Source of the DNA: CAVRXT01 sp049644285
GTDB lineage: Bacteria > Acidobacteriota > Terriglobia > Acidiferrales > UBA7541
Assembly: GCA_049644285.1 (NCBI GenBank)
Contig: JBARRP010000064.1
Location: 42,381 to 106,380 of the forward strand
DNA: 64,000 bases
Direction: 5' to 3'
Shown here: one piece after another, positions 27,867 to 37,255 of the stretch
Layout: the number at the start of each line of letters is the position of its first letter
Position numbering within the stretch: the stretch's first letter is position 1
The notes under the pieces: model-generated
What the model was told of the DNA's origin: nothing
The model's input: the letters and a program-made list of their open reading frames with translations, nothing else
Databases searched by the model: none
Program-made: the position numbers and the translations under genes

Positions 27867-29159
27867 GTGCGTCGAATCGCGAGCACAATCGTGACCGCCC
27901 TGATTCTCTTGCTTCCGGCTGCGGGAGCGACAGCAGCGCAAGTCACCGCCATCAAAGCAGGACGACTCGTCGACACAGAGTCCGGCCAGGTCTTGACCGA
28001 CCAGATCATCCTCGTTCGGGATACGAGAATCGAAGCCGTCGGCAAAGGGCTCGCCATTCCCGACGGGGCGCAGATAATCGATCTTTCCGCCCGCACAGTG
28101 CTTCCCGGCTTGATCGATTGCCACACACATCTCACCGACCCCGTCTGGGAAACAGACCCGCTCGCTGAACTTCGCATGACCGCGGCGCAAAAAGCCTTCG
28201 GCTCGATTCCGAACGCGCGCGCCACCCTGCTCGCCGGGTTCACGACGGTGCGCGACGTAGGCACCTACCGTGCCCTCGTGGACGTAGCCTTGCGCGATGC
28301 CATCGCACACGGTGACGTTATCGGACCGCGCATGTACGTGGCCGGCGCCTACATCACGATCTCCGGCGGCGGGGGCGCCCTTACCGGCTACGCGCCCGAT
28401 ATCGAATTGCCCTGGGATCTGCGCTTCGGCATTGCGAACGGACCCTGGCAAGTCCGCGAACGCATCCGCCAGCTCGCAAACCAGGGCGTCGACCTGATCA
28501 AGATTATCGCCACCGGCGCGGTGCTGACCCACGGCAGCAACCCCCGCGCGGTGGAATTCACTCCCGAAGAGATGCAGGCGGCAGTGGACGAGGCTCGCAA
28601 ATTCGGCTTGCGCGTGGCCGCTCACGCCCATAGCGCACAGGGAATCAAAGACGCCACCCGCGCCGGCGTCGCTTCCATCGAGCACGGCACCTTCCTCGAC
28701 GATGAAGGAATCGCGCTGATGAAAGAGCATGCCACCTATCTCGTCGCCGATATCTACGACGATGAGTACATCCAGGGTGAAGGGAAGCAAAAAGGCGAGC
28801 CCGAAGATTTCCTCGAGCATGACAAGGAACTCGGCCGGATTCAGCGCGAAAATTTCCGCAAGGCCGCCAAAGCCGGAGTGAAAATGGCCTTCGGAACCGA
28901 TGCGGGTGTGTACCCGCATGGCGACAATGCCAAGCAATTCCCCTTCATGGTGCAGTACGGCATGACGCCCATGAGTGCAATCCAGTCCGCCACAATGGGC
29001 GCGGCTGACCTCCTGGGCCACTCGGACGAGCTGGGCTCGATCCGCGCCGGAAAATTTGCCGACATTATTGCCGTCGCAGGAGACCCCTTGAAGGACGTGA
29101 GCGTCCTCGAGCATGTCGTCTTCGTGATGAAGGATGGAAGGGTCTACAAGCGGGAGTAA
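27867..29159 (+). CDS. Secreted metal-dependent amidohydrolase (imidazolonepropionase-like)
   Basis: 430 residues from a GTG at 27867, chosen because GGGAGG lies about five bases upstream and a signal peptide follows (ASTIVTALILLLPAAGATAA). The amidohydrolase TIM-barrel motifs are clear: PGLIDCHTHLTD (HxH), the carbamylated-lysine region LIKIIATGA, histidines in RVAAHAHS and SIEHGTF, and the catalytic Asp in AFGTDAGVYPHG. It closes with GKFADIIAVAGDPL. Relatives hydrolyse Xaa-Pro dipeptides or organophosphate-like amides. The true substrate is unknown. The long frame on the opposite strand is a shadow. Confidence 0.9.
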   Translation: MRRIASTIVTALILLLPAAGATAAQVTAIKAGRLVDTESGQVLTDQIILVRDTRIEAVGKGLAIPDGAQIIDLSARTVLPGLIDCHTHLTDPVWETDPLAELRMTAAQKAFGSIPNARATLLAGFTTVRDVGTYRALVDVALRDAIAHGDVIGPRMYVAGAYITISGGGGALTGYAPDIELPWDLRFGIANGPWQVRERIRQLANQGVDLIKIIATGAVLTHGSNPRAVEFTPEEMQAAVDEARKFGLRVAAHAHSAQGIKDATRAGVASIEHGTFLDDEGIALMKEHATYLVADIYDDEYIQGEGKQKGEPEDFLEHDKELGRIQRENFRKAAKAGVKMAFGTDAGVYPHGDNAKQFPFMVQYGMTPMSAIQSATMGAADLLGHSDELGSIRAGKFADIIAVAGDPLKDVSVLEHVVFVMKDGRVYKRE

Positions 29160-29320
29160 AGAGAGAAGGGATTGCTCCAACCCAATCCGGACAGTCGCTC
29201 AGTTCCGAACGGGCGTAGCCTGGCCGTTACCCGGACGCTGAACAAGTACGTTCTCTGCCATCCCGAGCGGAGCGAGGGATCTGCTTGGCAGCATATTCAA
29301 GCAAAAGCAGATTCCTGCGT

Positions 29321-31789
29321 TTACTCCAGCCTGAACGTTGCGCTGCGCACTGCGGAATTGTTGCCCTTATCGTCGAGCGCCTGCACGTCCAGCCGATAGT
29401 CTCCCGGCGCCAATGACTCCACCGGAACCATCAGACCGATCGGGATCACCGGATTGCCCGCCTGGATAAAAGAATTCATCAGCATGGGCTTCTGGGTGTG
29501 GGCGGCCTGGTTGGTTTTCAGATCGATCACGGTATAGTGGAGCCCCACGCGCGGGGCTGTGCCCGTCATGATCGCCGGTTCGTAGATCTCCACGTAAAGC
29601 ACGACCTTTTCGCTTTTCTTGAAACGGTTGGTCGCGGAGGGCACGACTTGCAGCCCTTGAACGATCAGCGGCGTCCTTTCGTCCAGGAGTTGGCTGTCGA
29701 GCTCGCCCGAAACCGCTCCCACCGAGTGAACATTGTTGCTCAGCGCCACTCCGCTCAATCCGAACTGTTTCCCGTCATAGGGATCGATTTCGAGCGGCGC
29801 CTGATAGACGGCGAAGCTCTGCCCTCCCGCGCCGAGGATCAGTTTCAACTGATATTTCCCAGGAGCCGCGTCGAAGCCGTTCTGGTAGACGAACGGTTGC
29901 TTGGTGAATTCCTTCACCTCATCCTTTTCCATATTCAGCTTCACTGAATCACTGAACCGCGCGCCGACGGAGCCATCGGCCTTGTAAGCGACGCCCAGAA
30001 TATTGATCTCCGAGTGGAAATCCTTCTTTTCCTTTGCGAAGCTCACCGCGGTCGAGGGAATTTCGAGCGCCAGGTTCACTCGGGCGGTGTTCGGCCCGGT
30101 GTAGAAATACGGCGCCTGGAGCGAAACCGGAATGTTCCCCGGCTGAGCGCTGGAGGCCCTTTCCTCCAAGGCTTTGCCTTCCGGCTTATCGAGAAGAGTG
30201 TCCGGTCCTCGCACATTGCAATAACCGCTGCGGGAGCGCACATGCGTGCCTCCGCGCTCGACTTTCACGTGAATCGTGTGGCAGCTTCCATCTTCGCTTT
30301 GCGGCGGGGTGTATCCAAGAATGTAGTATTCGTTGAGGTCCTTCGCAATCTTGTCCAGCCCGGCAAGAAAATCATTTGTGTTGAAAATCGAGAAGCCGCC
30401 CGTGCCGTCCGCAAGCGCCCACAGGACCTGCTGATTCGTGGCCGTGCTTTCGGGAATCTGCGGCACGATCTGCCGGGGATCGTTGAAGGGATGCGCATTC
30501 ATCAGATTGTTCGTCGGATTGGTTGTTCCTCCCCCGCCGCCGCGAGAGCCCCCCGGATTGCCGCCCGGCGAGCCTCCCTTTCCCCCAGGGCTCCCACCCG
30601 GAGCCCCGCCCTTTCCTCCGGGGCTTCCCCCAGGTGAACCTCCGGGAGCACCACGACCGCCTCCACCCGCACCGCCGCCTGGGCTTCCCGCACCGCCACC
30701 ACCCCCGGGCCGTCCGCCGCCACCACCACCGCCTCCGCCCCCTCCAGGCTTTTGCGGATCTGGTTCGGCCACATCAAGGGAGTAGGAAGCCACAACGAAA
30801 CGTGCCGAGGCAGATGCGCCATCAAGGTCCCGCGCCGGTGAACCCGGTCGCCAATCGTGGCGAGGCTCCACGCGCGAAAACGGCCTTGCCGCTCCACCGG
30901 CATCTGCACCCGGCAGCATCGTTGCCAGCCCGCGAACATCGAGCGGATAGATCGCGACATTCGCTTTGTTCGCGGCATCAATTGTGGCGGTCAGTTCGGA
31001 TTGGCGGTCCGCCGTGAGCGGAAAGCCTTCTGAGAAAAGAATCAGCGTCTTCCGCCCGGGCACTGTCCGCAAGTTCTTCACCAGGCTCCGAACCGCCAGC
31101 AACATGCTCCGAGCTCCGAAATCGGCCTCCGCCCCATAAACCGAGACAGGGCCGAACGAGTTCGCAGCACCCGCAGAAGCGAGCTGCGGCTGCTCGAGTT
31201 GTTGATTCGGATGAACGGCCGACGTCTTGACGTTCATCACTACCTGCTTCAGCCGGTCGGTGTTGGCCGTGAAATTCTGCGCCACATGCACTGCCCCACC
31301 GTAATCGACCACGGCCATCTGCCGATCGCTCGAAGCCGTTGAATCGATGAACTTGGCCGCCGCCTGCCGCGCGCGCACCTGGTCGCCGGCGTCCATGGTC
31401 GAGTCATCGAAAAAAAGCACGAGATACCGCGTCGAGGCCGGCCCGTTTGGCCCATTCGCTTCGCTGGCGTTCGAAAAGTTCACGATCGGCTGCTCTTTAT
31501 TGTCCTCGTACACCTTGAAATCTTTGACTGCCAGATCCCGGATGTACTCGCCTTTCTTGTCGGTCACCACCGCGTCCACGAGCACCATGTTCGCTTCTTT
31601 CTTGATCACCGGCGCATTGCCGGCAGGCGCCTGTGACGCCGCCCCAGCCTCCCCGGGAGCTTGCGTTGGCGCCTGACCCGATCCCTGCGGCGCCGCCGCG
31701 GACTGCGGCGAAGCAGTTGTCTGCCAACCCATGAAAGCCAAAGTTGCAAGAACAACGACGACGAAAAGCGCAGGCCGGCTCAGCCGCAT
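29321..31789 (-). CDS. Secreted VWA-domain protein, acidobacterial VWFA-related type, with Gly-rich repeat region
   Basis: 822 residues from an ATG at 31789 with a signal peptide (ALFVVVVLATLAFMGWQ) and a GAGAGG-like ribosome site. Longer frames upstream overlap the neighbouring gene. An Ala/Pro/Gln linker precedes a domain with VDAVVTDKKGEYIRDLAVKD, the entry strand of the acidobacterial VWFA-related family. A VWA domain follows with the MIDAS-like LVLFFDDSTMD and KTLILFSEGFPL. About 74 residues of Gly/Pro/Ser repeats (30527-30747) interrupt the domain before DGTGGFSIFNTNDF. A beta-rich C-terminal part follows. It is co-transcribed with a second VWA gene 16 bases upstream. Confidence 0.83.
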   Translation of the reverse strand: MRLSRPALFVVVVLATLAFMGWQTTASPQSAAAPQGSGQAPTQAPGEAGAASQAPAGNAPVIKKEANMVLVDAVVTDKKGEYIRDLAVKDFKVYEDNKEQPIVNFSNASEANGPNGPASTRYLVLFFDDSTMDAGDQVRARQAAAKFIDSTASSDRQMAVVDYGGAVHVAQNFTANTDRLKQVVMNVKTSAVHPNQQLEQPQLASAGAANSFGPVSVYGAEADFGARSMLLAVRSLVKNLRTVPGRKTLILFSEGFPLTADRQSELTATIDAANKANVAIYPLDVRGLATMLPGADAGGAARPFSRVEPRHDWRPGSPARDLDGASASARFVVASYSLDVAEPDPQKPGGGGGGGGGGGRPGGGGGAGSPGGGAGGGGRGAPGGSPGGSPGGKGGAPGGSPGGKGGSPGGNPGGSRGGGGGTTNPTNNLMNAHPFNDPRQIVPQIPESTATNQQVLWALADGTGGFSIFNTNDFLAGLDKIAKDLNEYYILGYTPPQSEDGSCHTIHVKVERGGTHVRSRSGYCNVRGPDTLLDKPEGKALEERASSAQPGNIPVSLQAPYFYTGPNTARVNLALEIPSTAVSFAKEKKDFHSEINILGVAYKADGSVGARFSDSVKLNMEKDEVKEFTKQPFVYQNGFDAAPGKYQLKLILGAGGQSFAVYQAPLEIDPYDGKQFGLSGVALSNNVHSVGAVSGELDSQLLDERTPLIVQGLQVVPSATNRFKKSEKVVLYVEIYEPAIMTGTAPRVGLHYTVIDLKTNQAAHTQKPMLMNSFIQAGNPVIPIGLMVPVESLAPGDYRLDVQALDDKGNNSAVRSATFRLE

Positions 31790-31805
31790 AGAACACCTCT
31801 CTATC

Positions 31806-33665
31806 CTAAGGAATTTCCACCGTCCGATTTTGCGCCGAAATCCGCGATCCTTCCGAATCTCGCACCACCAGTCGCACCAAGTACGTGCCGGGCTGCACAT
31901 CAAAGATGGTTTTTGTGGTGAGGCCTGAGCGCGCCATTCTCTCACGCGTAGCATCCAACAGCCGCATCTCCACAGTCTTTTCCTTGGCAATGATGTACTT
32001 CCCATCGCGATCGAACAACGCGGTGACCACCGTCACCTTGTCCAGATTCCGCCCTTCCGCTTTGCGGAAAGGGACGAAGCGCGTGTCCACCTTCGTCACC
32101 ACCGAAAGGCGCGCGTTGGTCTCCGCAACCTTGAAGAACTGCGTGTGCACCTCTACCGGAACCTCGTTGAAGTCCTGCCGCGAGAAAAGGGCTTCCTCGA
32201 TGTCCTGCTTGGCCTGCGCTGCGGCATCCAACCTCTTGTCCGGCGCGTAGTACCCGCGCCGTGCCTGCACCGCGAGCTTGGACCTTGAAGCCAGTTTCAC
32301 ATCGATCGTGTGAAATCGCCCGTCGTACTTTTCATCCGCTGGAACGAAGCCCAGCAAGTAAGATAATTCCGGCAAGCCTCCCAGCGTCTTGAATCCCTGA
32401 TCCAGGTCGTTGCTGTTCTGGAAGAACAATCCGCCGGTGCCGTAAGCCAGATCGGAGAGAACGGATGAATTACGGGAATGCGTTTCCACCCGCAAGAGGG
32501 CCTTGGGACCTTCGGCGCGGGGCGCAAGCGGTCGTTGCTCATCGATTTCCCCGCCCGGGATCGGCGCATCCAGGCCCCGCGCGTCCAGGGAATTCACAAT
32601 GACGTCGTCGTGCAGCGCACGGTCGATCAAGTCCCATTCGATTCTTTCTCGGCCAAGAACAAGGAACCCCGGCGAGACCAGAACTAGGTTCCGTTGTCCC
32701 GGCAGGATCGACATTCGCCGGATCAGGCCCTCGATCCCCCGCGTGGTGTAGTCCGCTTGAGTTTCGCCGGCACTCAGCGCCATACCCGCTTGGTTTGTTG
32801 CTCGCGCTGCTGCCTGTTGCGCGAATCGGGGATCGTCTTGGAAGAAGCAGTGGAGAGCCTCTGTCGCGGCCGTATTCAAAGCCACTGCATCGTTCTCAAA
32901 AAGGATTTTGTAGCCCTGCAAATGGTCCACGTCCGGACAGTCTTGATCGTTCTGGACAACGATCGGGTGCGGGAATAACCGCTCGAGCGCTTCGTGGAGC
33001 TTCGCACGATCGTCGGTGAAATCCAGATTGCCTTGCCCCGAGGCAGTGAAGATCCCGGCGCGGTCATCCGCCTGCAGTGAAGAATTCAGAAACCGGCCCG
33101 CCGCATCCCGCACACGTTGCAAATCCCCGAGCCTCATATGCACGTCGTCAAAATAGAGCCCGAGATACCGTCGTGGGAGCGCGGCTTGCACCGGAGCGCT
33201 TCCCCCCTCGCTGTCGTTTGAGCGGGCTGTTTTCGCCGAGCCGGCGGATTCAGCGGCAGCAGGCTCAAGGCTGAATTGCGTGATGGTTTGCGGCTTGCGA
33301 TTGTCAAACAGCCGGAAGTCTTCTTTATGCAGATTCCCCACCACCTTGCCGAACTGATCGCGGACAGTCACTCTCACGAGCACCAGGTTCACCCGCACCC
33401 GGAATGCCGGCACTGTCTCTTCACTCGTCATTTCCTCTTTTTCGTCGGAAGAAGGTCCCCCCGGAGGGGCAACGGATGCCGTGGGTTTCTGGTCTCCGGA
33501 TTGTGTGGAGGGGGCCGGAGCCGAAGCTGGCGGAGGGGACGGAGTCGATGACTGCCTCGCCGCTCCGCGCGCATTCCCAATGATTCCGGCCAATCCCGCC
33601 AGAAGAAGTCCGGAAACGATGGTCAGCGAAACCGATTCCAGCAGCTCTCGTTTGAAGGTTCCCAT
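31806..33665 (-). CDS. Secreted VWA-domain protein, acidobacterial VWFA-related type
   Basis: 619 residues from an ATG at 33665 (MGTFKRELLES), with a membrane or signal segment VSGLLLAGLAGIIGNARG. A Pro/Ser-rich linker precedes VNLVLVRVTVRDQFGKVVGN and DFRLFDNRKPQTI, the VWFA-related N-terminal strand pattern. The VWA part has RYLGLYFDDVHM, QRNLVLVSPGFL and GTGGLFFQNSNDL, and YLLGFVPADEKYDGRFH ends the domain. It is a paralogue of the downstream gene (same domain order) without the Gly-rich insert. Both probably act in the periplasm or cell envelope. No partner is known. Confidence 0.83.
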   Translation of the reverse strand: MGTFKRELLESVSLTIVSGLLLAGLAGIIGNARGAARQSSTPSPPPASAPAPSTQSGDQKPTASVAPPGGPSSDEKEEMTSEETVPAFRVRVNLVLVRVTVRDQFGKVVGNLHKEDFRLFDNRKPQTITQFSLEPAAAESAGSAKTARSNDSEGGSAPVQAALPRRYLGLYFDDVHMRLGDLQRVRDAAGRFLNSSLQADDRAGIFTASGQGNLDFTDDRAKLHEALERLFPHPIVVQNDQDCPDVDHLQGYKILFENDAVALNTAATEALHCFFQDDPRFAQQAAARATNQAGMALSAGETQADYTTRGIEGLIRRMSILPGQRNLVLVSPGFLVLGRERIEWDLIDRALHDDVIVNSLDARGLDAPIPGGEIDEQRPLAPRAEGPKALLRVETHSRNSSVLSDLAYGTGGLFFQNSNDLDQGFKTLGGLPELSYLLGFVPADEKYDGRFHTIDVKLASRSKLAVQARRGYYAPDKRLDAAAQAKQDIEEALFSRQDFNEVPVEVHTQFFKVAETNARLSVVTKVDTRFVPFRKAEGRNLDKVTVVTALFDRDGKYIIAKEKTVEMRLLDATRERMARSGLTTKTIFDVQPGTYLVRLVVRDSEGSRISAQNRTVEIP

Positions 33666-33802
33666 GCCCGCCCGACAGGGGGAAAGGACCACAATATCCG
33701 CGCTGCTGCGAGTATCCGCCCGTGCTGCCGGGCTGTCAACCAGTCCGTCTGCTCAACTCGCGTGGTTTGCGACCGATGTTTGCAGTTCGTGGTAGGGGCA
33801 GA

Positions 33803-36450
33803 TCACTCATACCGCAGGGCGACAATTGGATCGACGCGCATCGCGCGCCGCGCGGGGATGTAACACGCCGCCAGCGCCACAATCGTCAAAATGATCGCCA
33901 CCCCGGCAAATGTGAGCGGATCGGTCGCACTCACCCCGTAGAGCAGATTGGCCATCAGCCGCGTCAAGCCGAGCGCCGCCACGAGCCCCATCGCCACGCC
34001 CGCAAGCGCCAGCCGCGTTCCCTGCCCCAGCACCAGCCGCAGCACATCCTCGCGCTGCGCCCCAAGCGCCATGCGAATCCCGATTTCGTGCGTCCGCTGG
34101 CCGACGACGTAGGAGGTAACACCGTAGATGCCCACACTCGAAAGCAGAAGCGCCAGCGCTGCGAACACGCCCAGCAGAATCATCGAAAATCGCCGCGCCG
34201 CCAGCGACTCGGAGATAATCTCGTCCATCGTCTGGGCGCCGTAGACAACGTTCTGGCTGTTCATCTTTTGCACCGCGTGGCGAATCGAATCGAAGAGCGC
34301 GGGCGTCGCTCCGTCCGAACGCACCACCACTCCCGTGCCGGCGTACACGAGCGCTATTGCGATGTCCGGCATCTGCATGAACGAAAGATAAACCTGAGCC
34401 CGGAGCGCGTGCGTATCGTCGGCATCGAGTCCCCACTGCTTCACATGCCCGACCACTCCGACGATCTCCGCCGGCTTGTCGTAGTCATCCACGTTGAGGC
34501 GCTTGCCGATGGGATCTTCGTTCCCGAAATACTTGCGGGCAAAAACATCGTCGATCACGAGAACGAGGGGAGAGTGCTCATCATCCTGCGGCGTGAAAAA
34601 TCGGCCGCGCTTGAGCGGAATCCCCATGACCTTCAGATAATCCGGCTCGACCACGTACTTCAGCGCCCAGTTCATGTCGTGGAAGCTCGATGGTTTTGGC
34701 TGGCCCTCGAGCCAGAACAGCGATTCATCATCGCCGTTCATCGGGAATGCCCCCCAGGTCTGGGAGGCGGCCTGCACGCCCGGCGTGGAGGCAAGCTTGT
34801 CATCAAGCTCGCGAATCGCGGCGCGAATCGCGTCCGGGCCGGCATGCATCATGGACGGCGGAAGCGCGAGCCCGAATGTCAGAACATTGTCGGAGCGAAA
34901 GCCCGGATTGACCATCCACAGCGCGGCCAAACTACGAATCGTCAGTCCGGCGCCGACCAGCAAGACGAGCGCCATCGCCATTTCGGTCGCGACGAAGAAA
35001 CCTTGCGCGCGATGCCGTGCCGCGCTCGACCCGCGGCCTCCTTCCTTGAGCGTTTCGTGCAAATCCGCCCGCGATATTCTGAGCGCCGGCGCCAGTCCGA
35101 AGAGAATCCCGGCGAGCAAGGAAACTCCCATGGTGAACATCAGTACGTGCGCGTCGAGTCGGATCTCCTCCGCACGCGGCAGAGCCGTCGGCAGCACTCC
35201 CAGGGCGGCCCGCGTGCACCAGCCCGCCACAACCAAACCCAGCCCGCCGCCCGCAACACTCAGCAGAACGCTCTCGGTGAGAAGTTGGCGGAGCAATCGT
35301 CCCTGGCCGGCGCCCAGCGCCGCTCGAATCGCGAATTCGCGCGTCCGGCCGGTCGAGCGCGCCAGCAGGAGATTCGCCACGTTTACACATGCGATCAGCA
35401 GCACAAATCCCACCGCACCAAGCAAAACGAAAAGAATCGGCTGAATCTTACCGACCATTTCTTCCTTGAGCGAGGCGACCTTCGCGCTGATTCCCTTGTC
35501 CGTTTCGGGATATGCCGCTGCCAGGCCCCGGGTGACTCCGTCCATATCGGCGCGTGCTTGCTCGATCGTCACGCTGGGCCTGAGCCGGCCGATTCCATGA
35601 ATCCCCAGGCCGGCGCTGCGGTGGACAGCGGATTGTTCCACTGGCCGATGGGCGCGTACACCTCGCTCGCTCGGAAGCTCCCCACGAGGAGATCGAAACT
35701 CTGCGGAATTACACCGATGATCGTGTAGTCCTTGCCGTCGAGCGTGATGCTCTTTCCCAGGACGTCCGCGGACGCGCCGAATTTGCTCTTCCAGAAGCCC
35801 GCGCTGATCATTGCCACCGGTCCCGCTCCGACCTCGTCTTCTCTGGGCCCGAAGGTACGACCGATCACGGCGTTCACGCCGAGCAGCGGAAAAAAGTCGG
35901 ACGTCACGAACTCCCCGCGCACCTGCTCAGCTGCGCCCCTCCTAGTTAAACTAAAGGAGTAGCCGCGATACACCGCGAGTGCGGAAAATGTGCGGTTCTC
36001 TTTCTGCCAGTCGCGGAAATTCGGATAGGAAATCGAGCCTTTTTCGAAATTCGGCTTGCTCTCATGCAGCGTCACGAGTTGCTCCGGCTGCGGGTACGGC
36101 AGCGGATTCAGCAGCACCCCGTTCACGACCGAAAACAGCGCCGTGTTGGCTCCAATTCCGAGTGCGAGAGTGAGAATGGCGATCGTCGTGAACCCCGGCG
36201 ATTTCACCAGCATTCGAAACCCATACCGCAGGTCCTGCAGGAACCGCTCGAGCGACGTCCATCCCCACATCTCGCGCGTGATCTCCTTGATCAGCCCCAC
36301 GTTGCCCAGCTCGCGTCGCGCGGATTCTTCGGCGTGCTTGGGAGTCTCGCCGCGGTCCACACGATCGCGTACCGCCATTTGCAGATGGCTCTGGACTTCT
36401 TCTTCGAGATCTTCTTGCTGCCGTCGGCGGCGCCACACAGGGATTCTCAC
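33803..36450 (-). pseudogene. ADOP-type MacB/FtsX permease, frameshifted
   Basis: The 5' part (36450-35640) gives about 270 residues: a charged prefix domain (RRRRQQEDLEEEVQSHLQ), a membrane helix (TIAILTLALGIGANTALFS) and the MacB periplasmic core up to YAPIGQWNNP. The sequence then continues in another frame as RSAGLGIHGIGRLRPSV and the remaining seven helices, to 33803. Loss of a single base near 35630 (between CC and GC of CCGC) restores one protein of about 880 residues. This is the acidobacterial duplicated orphan permease architecture with two FtsX permease domains and no adjacent ATPase. Its start overlaps the PadR stop (ATGA). Confidence 0.82.
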
Positions 36451-36806
36451 GCCTCACCTTCCCTCTTCGCCGGTTCGAGGATGCCTGCGATCGCGTCCGA
36501 GAGCTGCGCCCACCGCGAGCGCTCGGATACCAACTGCTTTTTCCCCGCTGCCGTCAGACGATACACCCGCACACGCTGCTTGTTCTCGGAAACCTTCCAC
36601 TCTGCGGCGATCCATCTCTCGCCTTCCAGCCGGTGCAGCGCCGGATAGAGAGAGCCGGTATCGACCTGCAAGATGTCGCCTGAATTGACACGGATCGCCT
36701 GGCTGATGCCGTAACCATGTTGCGGCCCCCAGCGAAGTGTCTGCAGAATGAGCAGGTCGAGCGTCCCTTGCAGCAGCTCAATTCGGTTTTGGTAGCGGTG
36801 TTTCAT
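36447..36806 (-). CDS. PadR-family transcriptional regulator (acidobacterial type)
   Basis: 119 residues from an ATG at 36806 (MKHRYQNRIELLQGTLDLLIL), the typical PadR opening, with the winged helix HGYGISQAIRVNSGDILQVD, then GSLYPALHRLEGERWI and a short C-terminal helix ending AKREGEA. Its stop overlaps the ADOP permease start. In Acidobacteria such PadR-ADOP pairs are common, and the regulator is thought to control the permease. The palindrome array just upstream is a good candidate for its own operator. Confidence 0.92.
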   Translation of the reverse strand: MKHRYQNRIELLQGTLDLLILQTLRWGPQHGYGISQAIRVNSGDILQVDTGSLYPALHRLEGERWIAAEWKVSENKQRVRVYRLTAAGKKQLVSERSRWAQLSDAIAGILEPAKREGEA

Positions 36807-36819
36807 ACTCACCCCAGGC

Positions 36820-36858
36820 TGTAGAGTCCCTACATCCCTGCATGTAGCGCGTCTACAT
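36820..36858. promoter_or_regulatory. PadR operator candidate: four alternating TGTAG/CTACA half-sites
   Basis: Half-sites TGTAG (36820-36824), CTACAT (36830-36835), ATGTAG (36842-36847) and CTACAT (36853-36858) alternate in orientation with spacers of 5, 6 and 5 bases. This gives two palindromes (centres near 36827 and 36850) and a third between them. They lie 14-52 bases upstream of the padR ATG. PadR regulators bind ATGT/ACAT-type inverted repeats, so autoregulation is likely. The promoter itself probably overlaps the array. Confidence 0.65.
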
Positions 36859-37255
36859 CCCTGGCCCACCGGCAAATCGGATGCCGATTGCCCTCCCGGG
36901 CTATCTGCTTTTGGTGAAGGATGTTACAGGAACCGATTCAGCCGCGTCGCTCGCCAGACTGACCGCTCTCGGGACGAGCTGTCGCTGAACCGAACACCCA
37001 ACCACAGAACCATCGGCCGCCCGCAGGTCTTGAGGGGCGACAGAGTCAAAGCGACACGGAGCCGCGGAGCGGCGTCAGAAAATAGCCAGGGTGTAAACCC
37101 TGGGGAGGCAAAACACATCGCCGACTGTTCAGCCCCGGGAGGGGCGACAGTGAGGTTTTCCTTATCAGCTTTCAACTCTCGACTGTCAACTCCGAGCGCA
37201 GTATCATACGGCCTCAGTATCCCCGCAGGCTGATAGGCGCAAGAGGCAGCACCCC
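36859..37255. other. Intergenic region with repeat-like sequence, no gene
   Basis: Nearly 400 bases between the divergent padR and ybdK genes. No coding frame with recognisable sequence was found. The middle contains the repeat-like element described separately (37032-37150). The remainder must hold the ybdK promoter, which I could not locate confidently. Confidence 0.4.
37032..37150. repeat. Putative dispersed intergenic repeat with hairpin
   Basis: GAGGGGCGACAG occurs at 37032-37043 and again at 37139-37150. Between them lies a perfect hairpin CCAGGG-TGTAAA-CCCTGG (37086-37103) and a G/C-rich segment AGCCCCGGGAGGGGC. The combination of CCAGGG/CCCTGG stem and CCCC/GGGG block resembles short intergenic elements recurring in acidobacterial and planctomycete genomes. 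Dispersal cannot be shown from one window. Confidence 0.45.

Noticed and set aside
27494..28264. N-terminal extension of the MBL-fold frame by over 250 residues
   Set aside because: It reads through the divergent amidohydrolase. The internal ATG has a strong ribosome site and a signal peptide.
27684..29180. Long open frame on the minus strand opposite the amidohydrolase (498 residues)
   Set aside because: It is the shadow of a high-GC gene. The plus-strand frame has complete amidohydrolase motifs and a ribosome site; this one has none.
30527..30747. Regular repeats considered as a CRISPR array
   Set aside because: Units are short, variable and in frame as Gly/Pro codons, with no spacers and no cas genes.
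30438..30785. Pro-rich plus-strand frame that looks like a collagen-like or proline-rich protein
   Set aside because: It is the complement of the Gly-rich repeats in the VWA gene.
31497..31796. Small minus-strand frame at the start of the first VWA gene
   Set aside because: Shadow in another frame of the VWA coding region, with no separate signals.
33722..35728. 668-residue plus-strand frame opposite the ADOP permease
   Set aside because: Arg/His-rich shadow typical of antisense to membrane genes in high-GC DNA.
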